Source: 14-2 sp963628035
GTDB taxonomy: Bacteria > Bacillota > Clostridia > Lachnospirales > Lachnospiraceae
NCBI GenBank assembly: GCA_963628035.1
Contig: CAVGED010000008.1
Span: 1 to 40,776, forward strand
DNA length: 40,776 nucleotides
Reading direction: 5' to 3'
In this document: in pieces, positions 25,101 to 34,100 of the stretch
Layout: each line of letters opens with the position of its first letter
Numbering within the stretch: the stretch's first letter is position 1
Notes under the pieces: generated by a model
Database searches by the model: none
The model's input: only the letters and a program-made list of their open reading frames with translations
Told to the model about the DNA's origin: nothing
Translations under genes and position numbers: made by a program

Positions 25101-28100
25101 CGATACCGCGCTGTTCGATGAGGTCGTTGTTTCAAAAGTGGGGAAAATGGATGATCCCAACCTGGATTTTGAGGCCGGAACACCGGAATCCGGTGTGCTG
25201 AACTGGACCGGGTATCACACATATGACCTGACAGCCACGGATTATCAGCTTCTCTTAGCGGAAGGCGAAGGCGTGGGTGGCAGTAATGCCATGAAGGTCG
25301 TAACGCTTAAAAAAAATAAGGGTTCCTACGTTGTTTACAGCATCCGGCTTGCTACGGAGCCTTCCATGGTATACAATCTGAGCTTTGATGGGAAATATCA
25401 GGGCAGCAATATCACGGTATCACCGCTCATCCGCATGTATAAGGAAGACGGGTCCGAGACGACGCAGGTCTCCAGCTACAACTGGTGCAATGATCCGCTG
25501 AGCCAGGATAACACGAATACATGGAAGCGGCATTCCGCGAACTTTACCACCAGCACAGATGCGGCGTATATTGAAGTGCGCTTCGAAGTGGCCGGACCGA
25601 GAGCCGGAAGTTGCGCATGGTTTGACAATGTTTTGATCAAGAAGTTGGGCTCCAGTGATGATCTGAATCTGGACTTTGAGATCGGAGCGGATGAATCCGG
25701 CGTATTTGGCTGGAACGGTTATCATGTAGCCAATCTGACAGCAAATGATTACGAAATGAGCATTGCAAGGGGTCAGGGAGTGGACGGAAGCAATGCCATG
25801 CAGATTCTTACCATAAAAGAGAATAAAGATTCATTCGTAACCTACAGTGGGCGTATGAAGGTGGATGCTTCCGGCGTGTACAGTCTGACATTCTGGGGAA
25901 ACTATACGGGAACAGACTTAAAGTGTAGCCCGCTGATACGTCAGTACAAAGCAGATGGAAGCGAGACAACCAGTGCTTCCAGCTATATATGGCTGACAAG
26001 CGCGGCCAGCACCGACAACAGCGGTGCATGGAAGACCTACACAGCTAATTTCTCCACCAGTGAGGATGCGGCTTATATTGAAGTGCGTTTTGAAGTGGCC
26101 GGACCGCATGTGGGAACGAAGTTCCTGTTCGATGATATTGCTGTCACGAAGCTGGGAGAAGCAAGAGATGCCAACTGGGATTTTGAAACCGGAGAGAACG
26201 GAAAGGCTGTATTTAACTGGAATACCTACGAGAGACGCGAAACATCGGCGGGAGCAGAAGAGGGGAATTTCGGTGCCTATACTTCCTACAAGGCAGATGG
26301 TGCCAGCGGCGACGGCAGTGCGGCGGCGGTAATCAAGAAGCTGAATACGGAAAATATCGATTATTATTTCCAGAGCAGCATTGTAGAGGTATCACCGGAT
26401 ACGGATTATGCATTTGAATACGATGTCATGATCCGAAATTCGAAGAAAAATGTAGTCCGGATCTATATCAGACAGTACAAGAATGTAATCGGGGAAGGCG
26501 TGGCAAACGAACTGGAGGCACATACCTGGCTGACAGACGCATATACCTATGGTTCCTGCGACTGGAAGAGGGTAGGAGCTACTTTCCGCACGGCTGCAGA
26601 TGCAAAGTATGTCAGTGTATTCTTTGCTTTTGGAGGAACAGAGCAGTCAACGACATTTTTGGACAATGTCAGTCTGACCAAGACAAAGGAGATTTCGGAT
26701 CCAAACTTTGATTTTGAATACACAGCAGCAGGAAAGCCGGTAAACTGGTCATCTGTAACAGCCAGCGGAATTGCGGAGGTCACAGCCGATAGCAGCGTGT
26801 ATTATCGTGGAAACAAATCGCTGCACCTGGTGAAAAAATACAGTGAGATCAATTATACGACCGTTTCCATGCAGAAGAAGCTGAAGGTAAGTGCCGGAGA
26901 TTCTATTGAATTTGTTGTCCATATGAGAAGTAAGGACAGTGTGGCGGGCAGGTTCGCAGCAGTGATACAGGGATATAATGCTGAAGGAAATTTCATGGGC
27001 GCGAATCACGGACAGGATCGGGTTCTGAATACAACCGGTAAACTTTCCGAATGGGATACCTACAGGATCAGTTTCAAGATTCCGAAGAATTGGGATTCGG
27101 TAGCGCTTTCGCTCCGGGTAGGCGGCAAGGAAGCAGACGTATACTTTGATGCCATTGAGTATTACAACTATACCCAGAATGACAATCTGGTATATGAAGA
27201 AACCTTTGCAGGACCGGACAGCGACGGCATGTTTGGCGGCTGGAAGAGTGAAGAGACGAAGGGCGCGCCTTCCTTTGGAACAAGGGGAAGTGCTTCCATT
27301 ACCGGTAAGAATGATGATAATGGTATGATCTACACGGACGTGGACGTGCTGGGAACCGATTATACTTACAGTGTAAAGGCAAACTATCGTTCTTCAGGAA
27401 GTGCAACCGGAAGGATCGTGATCGATGCCATTGACTGGCGTGGCCGTACCATATCTTCTGTGGTGACGCAGGAGATCAAGGAAGGTGATTCGGCAAACTT
27501 GGAAACCAGCTTTACCGCAGTCAGCGCGACACTGTACCGTGTCCGCGTGGAGAAGACAGGCGGAGACGGGACGATATCCATGGATAATCTGGGAATATGG
27601 CAGATCGCAGAGCCTGTCAGGAGTACCGGATGGGAAGGCAAGTGGGTGATCTGGCCGGCGGATTACGATGCGATCCTTTCCAATGAGCATAATGAAAGAT
27701 ATTATTACTATCGGCAGGAATTATATGTAGAGGACGATGTCAAGAAGGCACAGATACAGATCACGGCGGATGACAGATACAAGCTGTATGTGAACGGGAA
27801 AGAAGTCTACGAAGAGACTGGAACCGGGGATACTTGGGCGATGCCGGGAAACTTCGATCTGACCGAATACATGCAAAAGGGAAAGAATGTGATCGCTGTC
27901 CGCTTATATAACGATACGTATGCATATGGTCTTCTGTACGACGGTATCATTAAGATGAATAATGATTCTACGCTCCGCTTCTACAGTGATGAGAACCTGA
28001 TGATCGCGCGCGAGACCGGCGATTGGTCTGAGGAGGACAGCCAGCAGTTCATGCTCCCTGACTATGATATGGATTCCTGCAAGGTGTGGACGAAGGCGGA

Positions 28101-31100
28101 GGTATACTGTCCGGTCGGGGAAGGTCCGTGGGGAGTCATTTCGTTTGATAATACGGAATACTCAGACTATAAGCTGGAGAGCAATGAATTCACATTCCCG
28201 AAGGATGCCGTAGAGGCCGGAGAGACGGTGAAAGTTAAGGCGAAGATCAAGATTGAAGAGCAGTTGCCGGCATCGAATGAATTTGATGTGTTCTTCTGGA
28301 AGAGAAATACCACCAAGAAGATATGCGGCGGAACGCTCATTCTTGCCGATGGCAAGAGTACGGAGGACTGGCCGGTAGGTAAGGAATTTACGGCAGAATT
28401 CGAACTGAAGATCCCGGAATTTCTGGCAACAGGTTCCTACACCATTCAGTTTGACGATCTTGTAGCTGTTGTAAGCGACAAGTATGTGGGTAATAAGGTG
28501 GGAAATGTAAAGGTAACACAGCCGAATAGCGGCGTCACGACCAAGACGGAGATTAAGCTGGAGAACGGAAAGCCGACCTATCTGATAAACGGCATTCCGA
28601 CAACATCCCTCTGGTATGGACGTGCGGAAAATGACACCGCATATCGCGCAGAGACCGTAACGAAGGCCGGTGCGGCAGGTGTAGAGACTGTTATCTGTTA
28701 CATATGCTTAAGCGGAACGTATGGAGAGGTCTGGAAAGCGGACGGAACCATCGATGCGACACCCATCGATCAGCAGATCCTAGGAACTCTGAGTGCGAAC
28801 CCGGAAGCGTATCTGCAGGTGGCGATCGATACGACACCGCCGGATTGGTGGTTGGAGCAGAACCCGGAAGAATGTGTGAAGCTCAGCAATGGAAAATTAA
28901 GCAAGCAGACCTATGCATCCACCAAGTGGCGGCAGGACTGCGGCGAGATCATGAAGAAGGTACTCGACTACCTGATGGAACAGCCCTATGCCAATAATAT
29001 CGCGGGTATCAAGCTGACCGGTGGCACCACCTATGAATGGCAGTGGTGGGGTATGAATGGGAATACCACCGAAGTCGGAGACTTCTCATCTGCCGGACTG
29101 AATGCTTTCCGGGAATGGCTGAGAGAGAACTATGAGACCGATGAGGCGCTTCAGAAGAGCTGGAAGAAGTCTTCCGTGACCTTTGATACAGCAGAAGTAC
29201 CGACCATCGAAGCAAGAAGCCAGAGCGAATACCTGTCAGTCTTAAGTGTACAGGACAGCCGGGCAGTCATTGATTATCAGAGATTCATGACCGATATGCA
29301 GACAGACAGCATTCTGTATTTTGCAGATCTGGTGAAGGAGCACTTAAATGGCCGATTAGTAGTGGGAACCTATGCGGGGTATCTGCAAAACTGCGGCACG
29401 TACGAATTCGCAACCACGACCGCACAGGCAGGACTGGACAGACTCTTACGGAGTGACAGCCTTGACTGGGTACAGACTCCATGGCTCTATGGGGAGCGCG
29501 AAATCGGTAATATGACGGATTACATGGGCGCAATCGATTCGGTAACTGCTCATGGAAAGCTGCTGGTCGTAGAAGAAGACAGCCGAATGAATCTTAGTTA
29601 CATTGCGCTTACGCAGGATGCGAATGCATCGGTTGGCTGGACACGTACCACCAAGGAGTCGGTAGAGGTTCTGAAACGTAACTTCTGCTATGTGCTCAGC
29701 AAGGGTCAGAGCCTTGACTTCTACGATATGGGCGGAAGGTATTTCGATGATGACCAGTTCTATGGCCTGATGGCGCAAATGTCCCAGGAAAGCACACTTT
29801 CGATGGGATTGGAGCGAGAGAGCACATCGGAAGTGGCAGTATTTATGGATTCTGCGATGAGCCAGTACTTTGCATATTCGAAAACACCGATAACGGATGA
29901 ACTGTTATACAAGTCTGTACTGAATAAGCAGAGAGAAGAGCTGCAGAATATCGGAGCACCCTATGACACGTATCTGTTGGATGATCTGGTAGACGGACTT
30001 GTTCCGGAACACAAGGTCAACATCATGCTCAGCACGACGCAGATCACGGAGGAAGAGCGGGAGGCCATCGAGAAGCACCTTAAGAAGGATAACAATATTA
30101 TCCTCTGGGTATTTTTGACTGGTATCACTGACGGTAATAAGACAGATGTCTCTCTGATGAGTGATGTTGTAGGAATGAATCTGAAGCAACTGAATGTACA
30201 GTCCGACAATGGACGGAAATTCATGGGAACCGCAGAGGTGACCAATTACAGTCACTGGCTGACGGAGGGACTCTCTGATGTGACCTATGGTGCAATCGAA
30301 TATGCAACTTTGGCACCGGTTATTGCGGTGAATGACGGAAAAGCCACCACAATTGCCGTACACGAGGGGACTGGACTGGACGGAACGTATGCCGGACTTG
30401 CCGTAAAGGAGATAACCAATGCGGATGGAAGCAAGTGGACCAGCATCTATTCCGCAGTGCCGACGGTACCGACAGCGTTGATCCGAAATATGATGAAGCA
30501 CACCGGATGCCATATTTATGACGAGAGCAGTTCCGATATCGTCTTTGCGGACAGCAACTATGTAGCAGTACATTCGCTTTTCGCAGGAGAACATAAGATC
30601 AGCCTTCCGGGAACCTATACGGTTTATGATGTATTCAATCGCGAGATCGTTGCAGAGTCGGCCAGTGAGATTACCTACACGGCGGAGGGAGCAGAGACAA
30701 GGCTGTTCCGCTTGTCCGAACCGGAAACGGTACAGTGCTACGTCACACACAATGTGGGTGGAAGCAGCAGCACGGAAGGGCTTGTTACCATGAAGCCGGG
30801 AGAAGATCTGAAGTTTGACTTTGCGGCAGAAGAGGGCTACAGCGTGAACTACCTCATGGTCGACGGAGAGAAGGTTGTACCGGAAGGAAATTCCTACTCC
30901 ATAGAGGATGTAAAGGAAAGTCATACGGTGATCGTGAAATTCACGAAGGCGAAAAAGAAGCAGATAGATGAGAAGACACCGGAGGAGGTCAAGAAGAAAT
31001 TCCCGATGGCGCTCCTGATAGGAATCGCGGCAGCGGTGCTTGTCATAATAGCAGCAGTGGTGATCCTTCTGGTATACAAGAAAAAAAGAAAGAAGGCGTA

Positions 31101-31101
31101 G
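22177..31101 (+). CDS. Giant surface-anchored GH42-like glycosidase with CBM-like modules
   Basis: The 2,974-residue exported protein starts at ATG 22177 (GGAGGA at 22164-22169) with a signal peptide (residues 1-31). About ten beta-sandwich, CenC-like carbohydrate-binding modules follow at approximately 38-176, 192-344, 355-524, 527-688, 709-820, three near-identical repeats 822-1327, 1330-1505 and 1507-1667, with a further beta module to 1815. Residues 1817-1960 resemble the sugar-binding N-domain of GH78 rhamnosidases (ITADDRYKLYVNGKEV). Residues 2124-2540 form a GH42-like barrel (TPPDWWLEQNPEE). Glu2287 in TTYEW and Glu2466/2467 in VVEEDSR are candidate acid/base and nucleophile. A GH42 trimerisation-like domain follows (2551-2670). 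The end has a bacterial beta repeat (about 2850-2932), a membrane helix (about 2943-2965) and a KKKRKK tail, anchoring the protein with its enzyme outside. Substrate is unproven; beta-galactoside is the family precedent. Confidence 0.83.
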   Translation: MRKERASVKRILAAILCIVVVCTGLPIISYGREQDQIFESFQSWTFESSGKDTFAMADGVSGNAAQIVKAGKEASTLTSDAVMVTAGKKYKAGVSVKSPDGKASLSVLAYEDAEGKKQVGEETVIGSLENAADFTEISGDYTVPGKAGFVKLVITFGDGTSSDGEVYVADNAYLYAYSSAAGLSDGYQMDGAWFRNGWSNGGSTTHYANTVDAGYLEDGALYFHNTSTEGDMPVCISVGGVTAGTYTLSLYLKGKTTYAGEFRFLEGGHDSDLVKITDVTEYADWTKVEKDFTVHGDSGSSVFYLYFGQYNWAADLYVDNVTLINKETGVDLLAGAGSFYNPDGVTLTTQNLVVNAGFEDVIYNYLPISKFNGTLEGAELIQHEMDWTLIDNATGDVLSLASADASHGKAAMVTKGAAAQAGQGWVTFSSPMLDIQPGGSYCVSFDARGEGTSPYFVISGYWFNVNGNVVGDFKTTEGALSTDWSRKTGSITAPAEASKAQVRIVCWGAAGDKLYFDNIAVNPWKTETYWAQDSWNYGGFYANPNESGVSQISLAEDGYLNPGSLHMVQNYAQCAGTGKSISIGQLLKNWESKTYIFSAWIKGNTQNAGDPTWIELPWGLGTWTDTGNAYRKLEVNSDNWTKVEYEFTVTTPQWAPIHIYSSQYTGADYYIDNISIYAKDNAAKTNLLSDADFCKVLDEADTSVDLITNGGFEGLETFVLPGWNVTGNVSYSDEKKAVVLEAGAFITSLRYDVKGKDIYQYSLSGRKGSLTFSFDDGTPYTVEADKGYVEVPAGASYMRVVYKADDTQAELYGITLTEYEDYTNFNFEVPKFGGAQPYHWTGYHVAEPQSGVDYKMSWVSDGGINGSGAMKVTAQRNNENSYVVYSVRTKVEPSMVYNLSFWGNYQGKDITVSPLIRMYKEDSSETTLASSYNWCNDALAKDNSGKWKTHSANFTTSADAAYIEVRWEIAGHTAGDTALFDEVVVSKVGKMDDPNLDFEAGTPESGVLNWTGYHTYDLTATDYQLLLAEGEGVGGSNAMKVVTLKKNKGSYVVYSIRLATEPSMVYNLSFDGKYQGSNITVSPLIRMYKEDGSETTQVSSYNWCNDPLSQDNTNTWKRHSANFTTSTDAAYIEVRFEVAGPRAGSCAWFDNVLIKKLGSSDDLNLDFEIGADESGVFGWNGYHVANLTANDYEMSIARGQGVDGSNAMQILTIKENKDSFVTYSGRMKVDASGVYSLTFWGNYTGTDLKCSPLIRQYKADGSETTSASSYIWLTSAASTDNSGAWKTYTANFSTSEDAAYIEVRFEVAGPHVGTKFLFDDIAVTKLGEARDANWDFETGENGKAVFNWNTYERRETSAGAEEGNFGAYTSYKADGASGDGSAAAVIKKLNTENIDYYFQSSIVEVSPDTDYAFEYDVMIRNSKKNVVRIYIRQYKNVIGEGVANELEAHTWLTDAYTYGSCDWKRVGATFRTAADAKYVSVFFAFGGTEQSTTFLDNVSLTKTKEISDPNFDFEYTAAGKPVNWSSVTASGIAEVTADSSVYYRGNKSLHLVKKYSEINYTTVSMQKKLKVSAGDSIEFVVHMRSKDSVAGRFAAVIQGYNAEGNFMGANHGQDRVLNTTGKLSEWDTYRISFKIPKNWDSVALSLRVGGKEADVYFDAIEYYNYTQNDNLVYEETFAGPDSDGMFGGWKSEETKGAPSFGTRGSASITGKNDDNGMIYTDVDVLGTDYTYSVKANYRSSGSATGRIVIDAIDWRGRTISSVVTQEIKEGDSANLETSFTAVSATLYRVRVEKTGGDGTISMDNLGIWQIAEPVRSTGWEGKWVIWPADYDAILSNEHNERYYYYRQELYVEDDVKKAQIQITADDRYKLYVNGKEVYEETGTGDTWAMPGNFDLTEYMQKGKNVIAVRLYNDTYAYGLLYDGIIKMNNDSTLRFYSDENLMIARETGDWSEEDSQQFMLPDYDMDSCKVWTKAEVYCPVGEGPWGVISFDNTEYSDYKLESNEFTFPKDAVEAGETVKVKAKIKIEEQLPASNEFDVFFWKRNTTKKICGGTLILADGKSTEDWPVGKEFTAEFELKIPEFLATGSYTIQFDDLVAVVSDKYVGNKVGNVKVTQPNSGVTTKTEIKLENGKPTYLINGIPTTSLWYGRAENDTAYRAETVTKAGAAGVETVICYICLSGTYGEVWKADGTIDATPIDQQILGTLSANPEAYLQVAIDTTPPDWWLEQNPEECVKLSNGKLSKQTYASTKWRQDCGEIMKKVLDYLMEQPYANNIAGIKLTGGTTYEWQWWGMNGNTTEVGDFSSAGLNAFREWLRENYETDEALQKSWKKSSVTFDTAEVPTIEARSQSEYLSVLSVQDSRAVIDYQRFMTDMQTDSILYFADLVKEHLNGRLVVGTYAGYLQNCGTYEFATTTAQAGLDRLLRSDSLDWVQTPWLYGEREIGNMTDYMGAIDSVTAHGKLLVVEEDSRMNLSYIALTQDANASVGWTRTTKESVEVLKRNFCYVLSKGQSLDFYDMGGRYFDDDQFYGLMAQMSQESTLSMGLERESTSEVAVFMDSAMSQYFAYSKTPITDELLYKSVLNKQREELQNIGAPYDTYLLDDLVDGLVPEHKVNIMLSTTQITEEEREAIEKHLKKDNNIILWVFLTGITDGNKTDVSLMSDVVGMNLKQLNVQSDNGRKFMGTAEVTNYSHWLTEGLSDVTYGAIEYATLAPVIAVNDGKATTIAVHEGTGLDGTYAGLAVKEITNADGSKWTSIYSAVPTVPTALIRNMMKHTGCHIYDESSSDIVFADSNYVAVHSLFAGEHKISLPGTYTVYDVFNREIVAESASEITYTAEGAETRLFRLSEPETVQCYVTHNVGGSSSTEGLVTMKPGEDLKFDFAAEEGYSVNYLMVDGEKVVPEGNSYSIEDVKESHTVIVKFTKAKKKQIDEKTPEEVKKKFPMALLIGIAAAVLVIIAAVVILLVYKKKRKKA
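24639..26160 (+). repeat. Three tandem ~170-codon repeats inside the giant protein gene
   Basis: Repeats start near 24639, 25152 and 25659. Each encodes NFE/LDFE at its start, then W-GYH, VVYS/VTYS, SPLIR-YK-D-SETT and AAYIEVR-E-AG. They are the most similar modules of the protein and a sign of recent intragenic duplication. A more diverged fourth unit starts near 26167. Confidence 0.85.
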
Positions 31102-31108
31102 ACGGAAA

Positions 31109-34100
31109 ATGAGAAAAAATAATGGTATGAAAAAAAGTAGTTATATGAAAAAAGTCATTTCGCTTGTTTTGTGCTTCGCGATGATGTTCTACGGCATGGC
31201 TCACCTCCCGGCAAGGGAGGTGCAGGCAGCCTCCAGTGTGATGCAGATATACGATAGTGAAAGTGAGGGAGGCCTGGGAAACTGGTACAAAAACACCAGC
31301 TTTTCAGATGAGGCATATATGGAGATCGTAGAGGAAGGCTGCGAAGATGCAGGAGCCCTGCACGTTGTTGCGCCGAGTTCCGCATCGTCTTCGAAGCAGG
31401 ATCTGATGATCGTTCTGCGTAATACAGTATGGATTCCGGAAGGAACCTACACGGTGAAATATAATATCAGGGGCAGTGTCGGTTACGTTGATACGAATAA
31501 TGTTTTTGGATTTAGAATGCTCAACACCGGAAACCCATACTTTCATTTCTGCACGTCGGACAACAAATCCTTCACTACGTGGACAAGCATGACAGGTACC
31601 TATGAAGCTGTCTCCGGTACCTTGTATCTCCCACTCCAATTTAGCCAGTATAACAGCACTACAGATGTATATATCGACAATCTGCAACTGCTCAATGCTG
31701 ACAATGAGGATATGCTTAAGGGAGCCGGTAATTTCGGAAGCGGCCCGAATGATTCTGATTATGAACTGATGACGCTGGCGGACAATGCGGCAGCCGCAGG
31801 AACAGCAGGATGGTATAAGAATGCCGGTGGTGGTAAAACATATACGGATACCGAGTACATGGAGATTGTGAAGGAGGGGTGTGACGATCCCGGTGCACTT
31901 CATATCCGCCGTACGACAGATGGTCAGGGGGAGGTTAGTCTCCGGGCAAGACTGGTCAATAATATCCCTGTAGGAACCTATAAGCTGCGCATGATGGTCA
32001 AGGGCAGTGTAGGAGTAGTAGATAGTCTTGATTTTTCGCAATATGGGTATTCGACTTTTCGGATAATAAAGCAGAAGTCCTATGAAAACTGGACGCTGGT
32101 GGAAAGTGATTCATTTACGGTACAAAAGCAGGGTGCAGATATTATGATAGGCGCAGGAGTATACCTGCGTGCAGTCGATTTTTACATCGATAACATCCAA
32201 CTCCTGGATGCAGATAACAATAACGTCATGGGCGATTATGGTAATTTCTGCGTTAAGAAATATACGGAGCCGGAGAACCCGGAGCTTTTAAAGATCTCAG
32301 ATACCGTGCCGTCAACAGAAGGCTGGTATCGGAACTGGCTGGACGGGAGTGGTAAGGATACGGCTGCCAGATATATGGAGATCGCGAAGGACGGCTGTGT
32401 TGATAAGGGCTCATTACATATTGTAAATGGCGCTCCGGCAGGTGATATGCAGATATCCGTCAAGCTTGCTGAGACTGTTCCGGCGGGGACATATACGCTG
32501 AAGATGTATGTGAGGGGGAATGTCAAGCTGACGAATCAGGCATTTCGTTTTCAAGAGACCTATAGCAATAACCATCTGTTTGATCTGATCACCCGAACAG
32601 TTTATGACGACTGGACGGAAGTGATGGGAACTTTTGAAACGGACGGATCGAGTCAATATGCGATCTTCTTCAGTCAGTATAATAATGTGACAGACATATA
32701 CATTGATAATATCCGGCTCATTGATGCAGCAGGGAAGGATTGGCTGAACGGACTGGGAAGCTTCTGTACGGATCCGCAGGTAGACGATAGGAATACTGCA
32801 AAGACGATCCCGGCACTGACAGGCAGTGATGCGAGTGGATTTGACCTTACGATTCCAGAGGGATCTCTGATCGGTACCGTTACAAGTGCGGATGGCATCT
32901 ATATCAATGGAACAGCCGCTAACAGTGGTGTGGTGCTGAATGCTGCACCGGATGGCGCTTTGCGTCTTAACTATACGGCGTCAGAGGGAGATATGCTGAC
33001 GCTGGATGGCACCTTTTCCGATAACTATTATGCGAGAAGGATCGGGCCGGTAACGTTCTGCTATCAGAACGGAGCATGGAATAATATGCTGGCAGGCGAA
33101 GATGCAGATTTCTACTTCTTCGAAAGTGATCTTGCCAATGCAACGTTTGACGAAGGAATTTCCGGTTGGAATGATATGACTGCTTCGGATGGCACAAGCC
33201 TGGTTTACGATGCGACCGGCTATGAAGGCGGGATGGCAAAGGTAGCCCATTTGGCAGATGGTGCAGCATCCTATGCGTTATGGGCCGATGGTACAGTTAC
33301 AGTCCGGGCAGGTGAGACATGGCATCTGAGGATGCTGGTAAAGGCAGAGGGAGCGGTGAAGCTTGGAGCTGCCCTGGTGAATGCAGATACAAAGGATGCC
33401 GTGGCAATACATGACAGCGGCATCGCAATCGCGGATGGCACGGACGGCTGGCAGCAGTTAAACTATGCGTTTACCATACCGGCCGATGCCGAAGAGATAA
33501 AGGTGAAAGCAGCCTTAAAGCATGCGTTTTCTGAAACTGCAGCTGTAGTCTGCTATGACAATGTGGCTTTCTACAAGGAATATCAGCCCGGTGACGTCAA
33601 TGGAGACGATACGCGGGATATCCGCGATCTGGTGCGTTACAAGAGAGTGGACAGCGGACTTATGGAGTATGCCAGCAAAAATGCTGCGGATATGAACGGA
33701 AATCGTTATATCAATGCAGTAGACACTGCTGCCTACAGACGGTATCTGTTGGGAATCGAGGATACGGCTGTGTGTTCACCGGAAACGGTGGTGCTTGCAC
33801 CGGAAGCATTCTACCCATACAACGACATTGCAAAAGCGTATTTGACAACGTCAAATGCAGATGTGAAAGAATATGCGGCAGAGATGACGGATTCCGCAAA
33901 GGACATTATTATTCCGCTGGATTGCCTCGCCGATGATGCGACATTTACAGCAGAGTGTGGATTGAAAGCCGATTATTCCGATGCCGTAACCGTCCATTCC
34001 GACAAGCCGGAGATCGTACTTCGCAATTTATACAAAGGCAAGACCTATTATATACGTGTGACGGCAACGGCGAACGGAATGACAAGGGTGACGGAGAGTA

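Noticed and set aside
29905..30924. 339-codon open frame on the minus strand
   Set aside because: It lies antisense to the giant surface-protein gene and shows no recognisable domain; it is a by-product of codon use.
31304..32041. 245-codon open frame on the minus strand
   Set aside because: It lies antisense to the phosphatase-CBM gene, with no family features.
33589..33780. Full cellulosome locus
   Set aside because: Only one dockerin is visible and there is no scaffoldin or cohesin in the window, so a cellulosome cannot be claimed.
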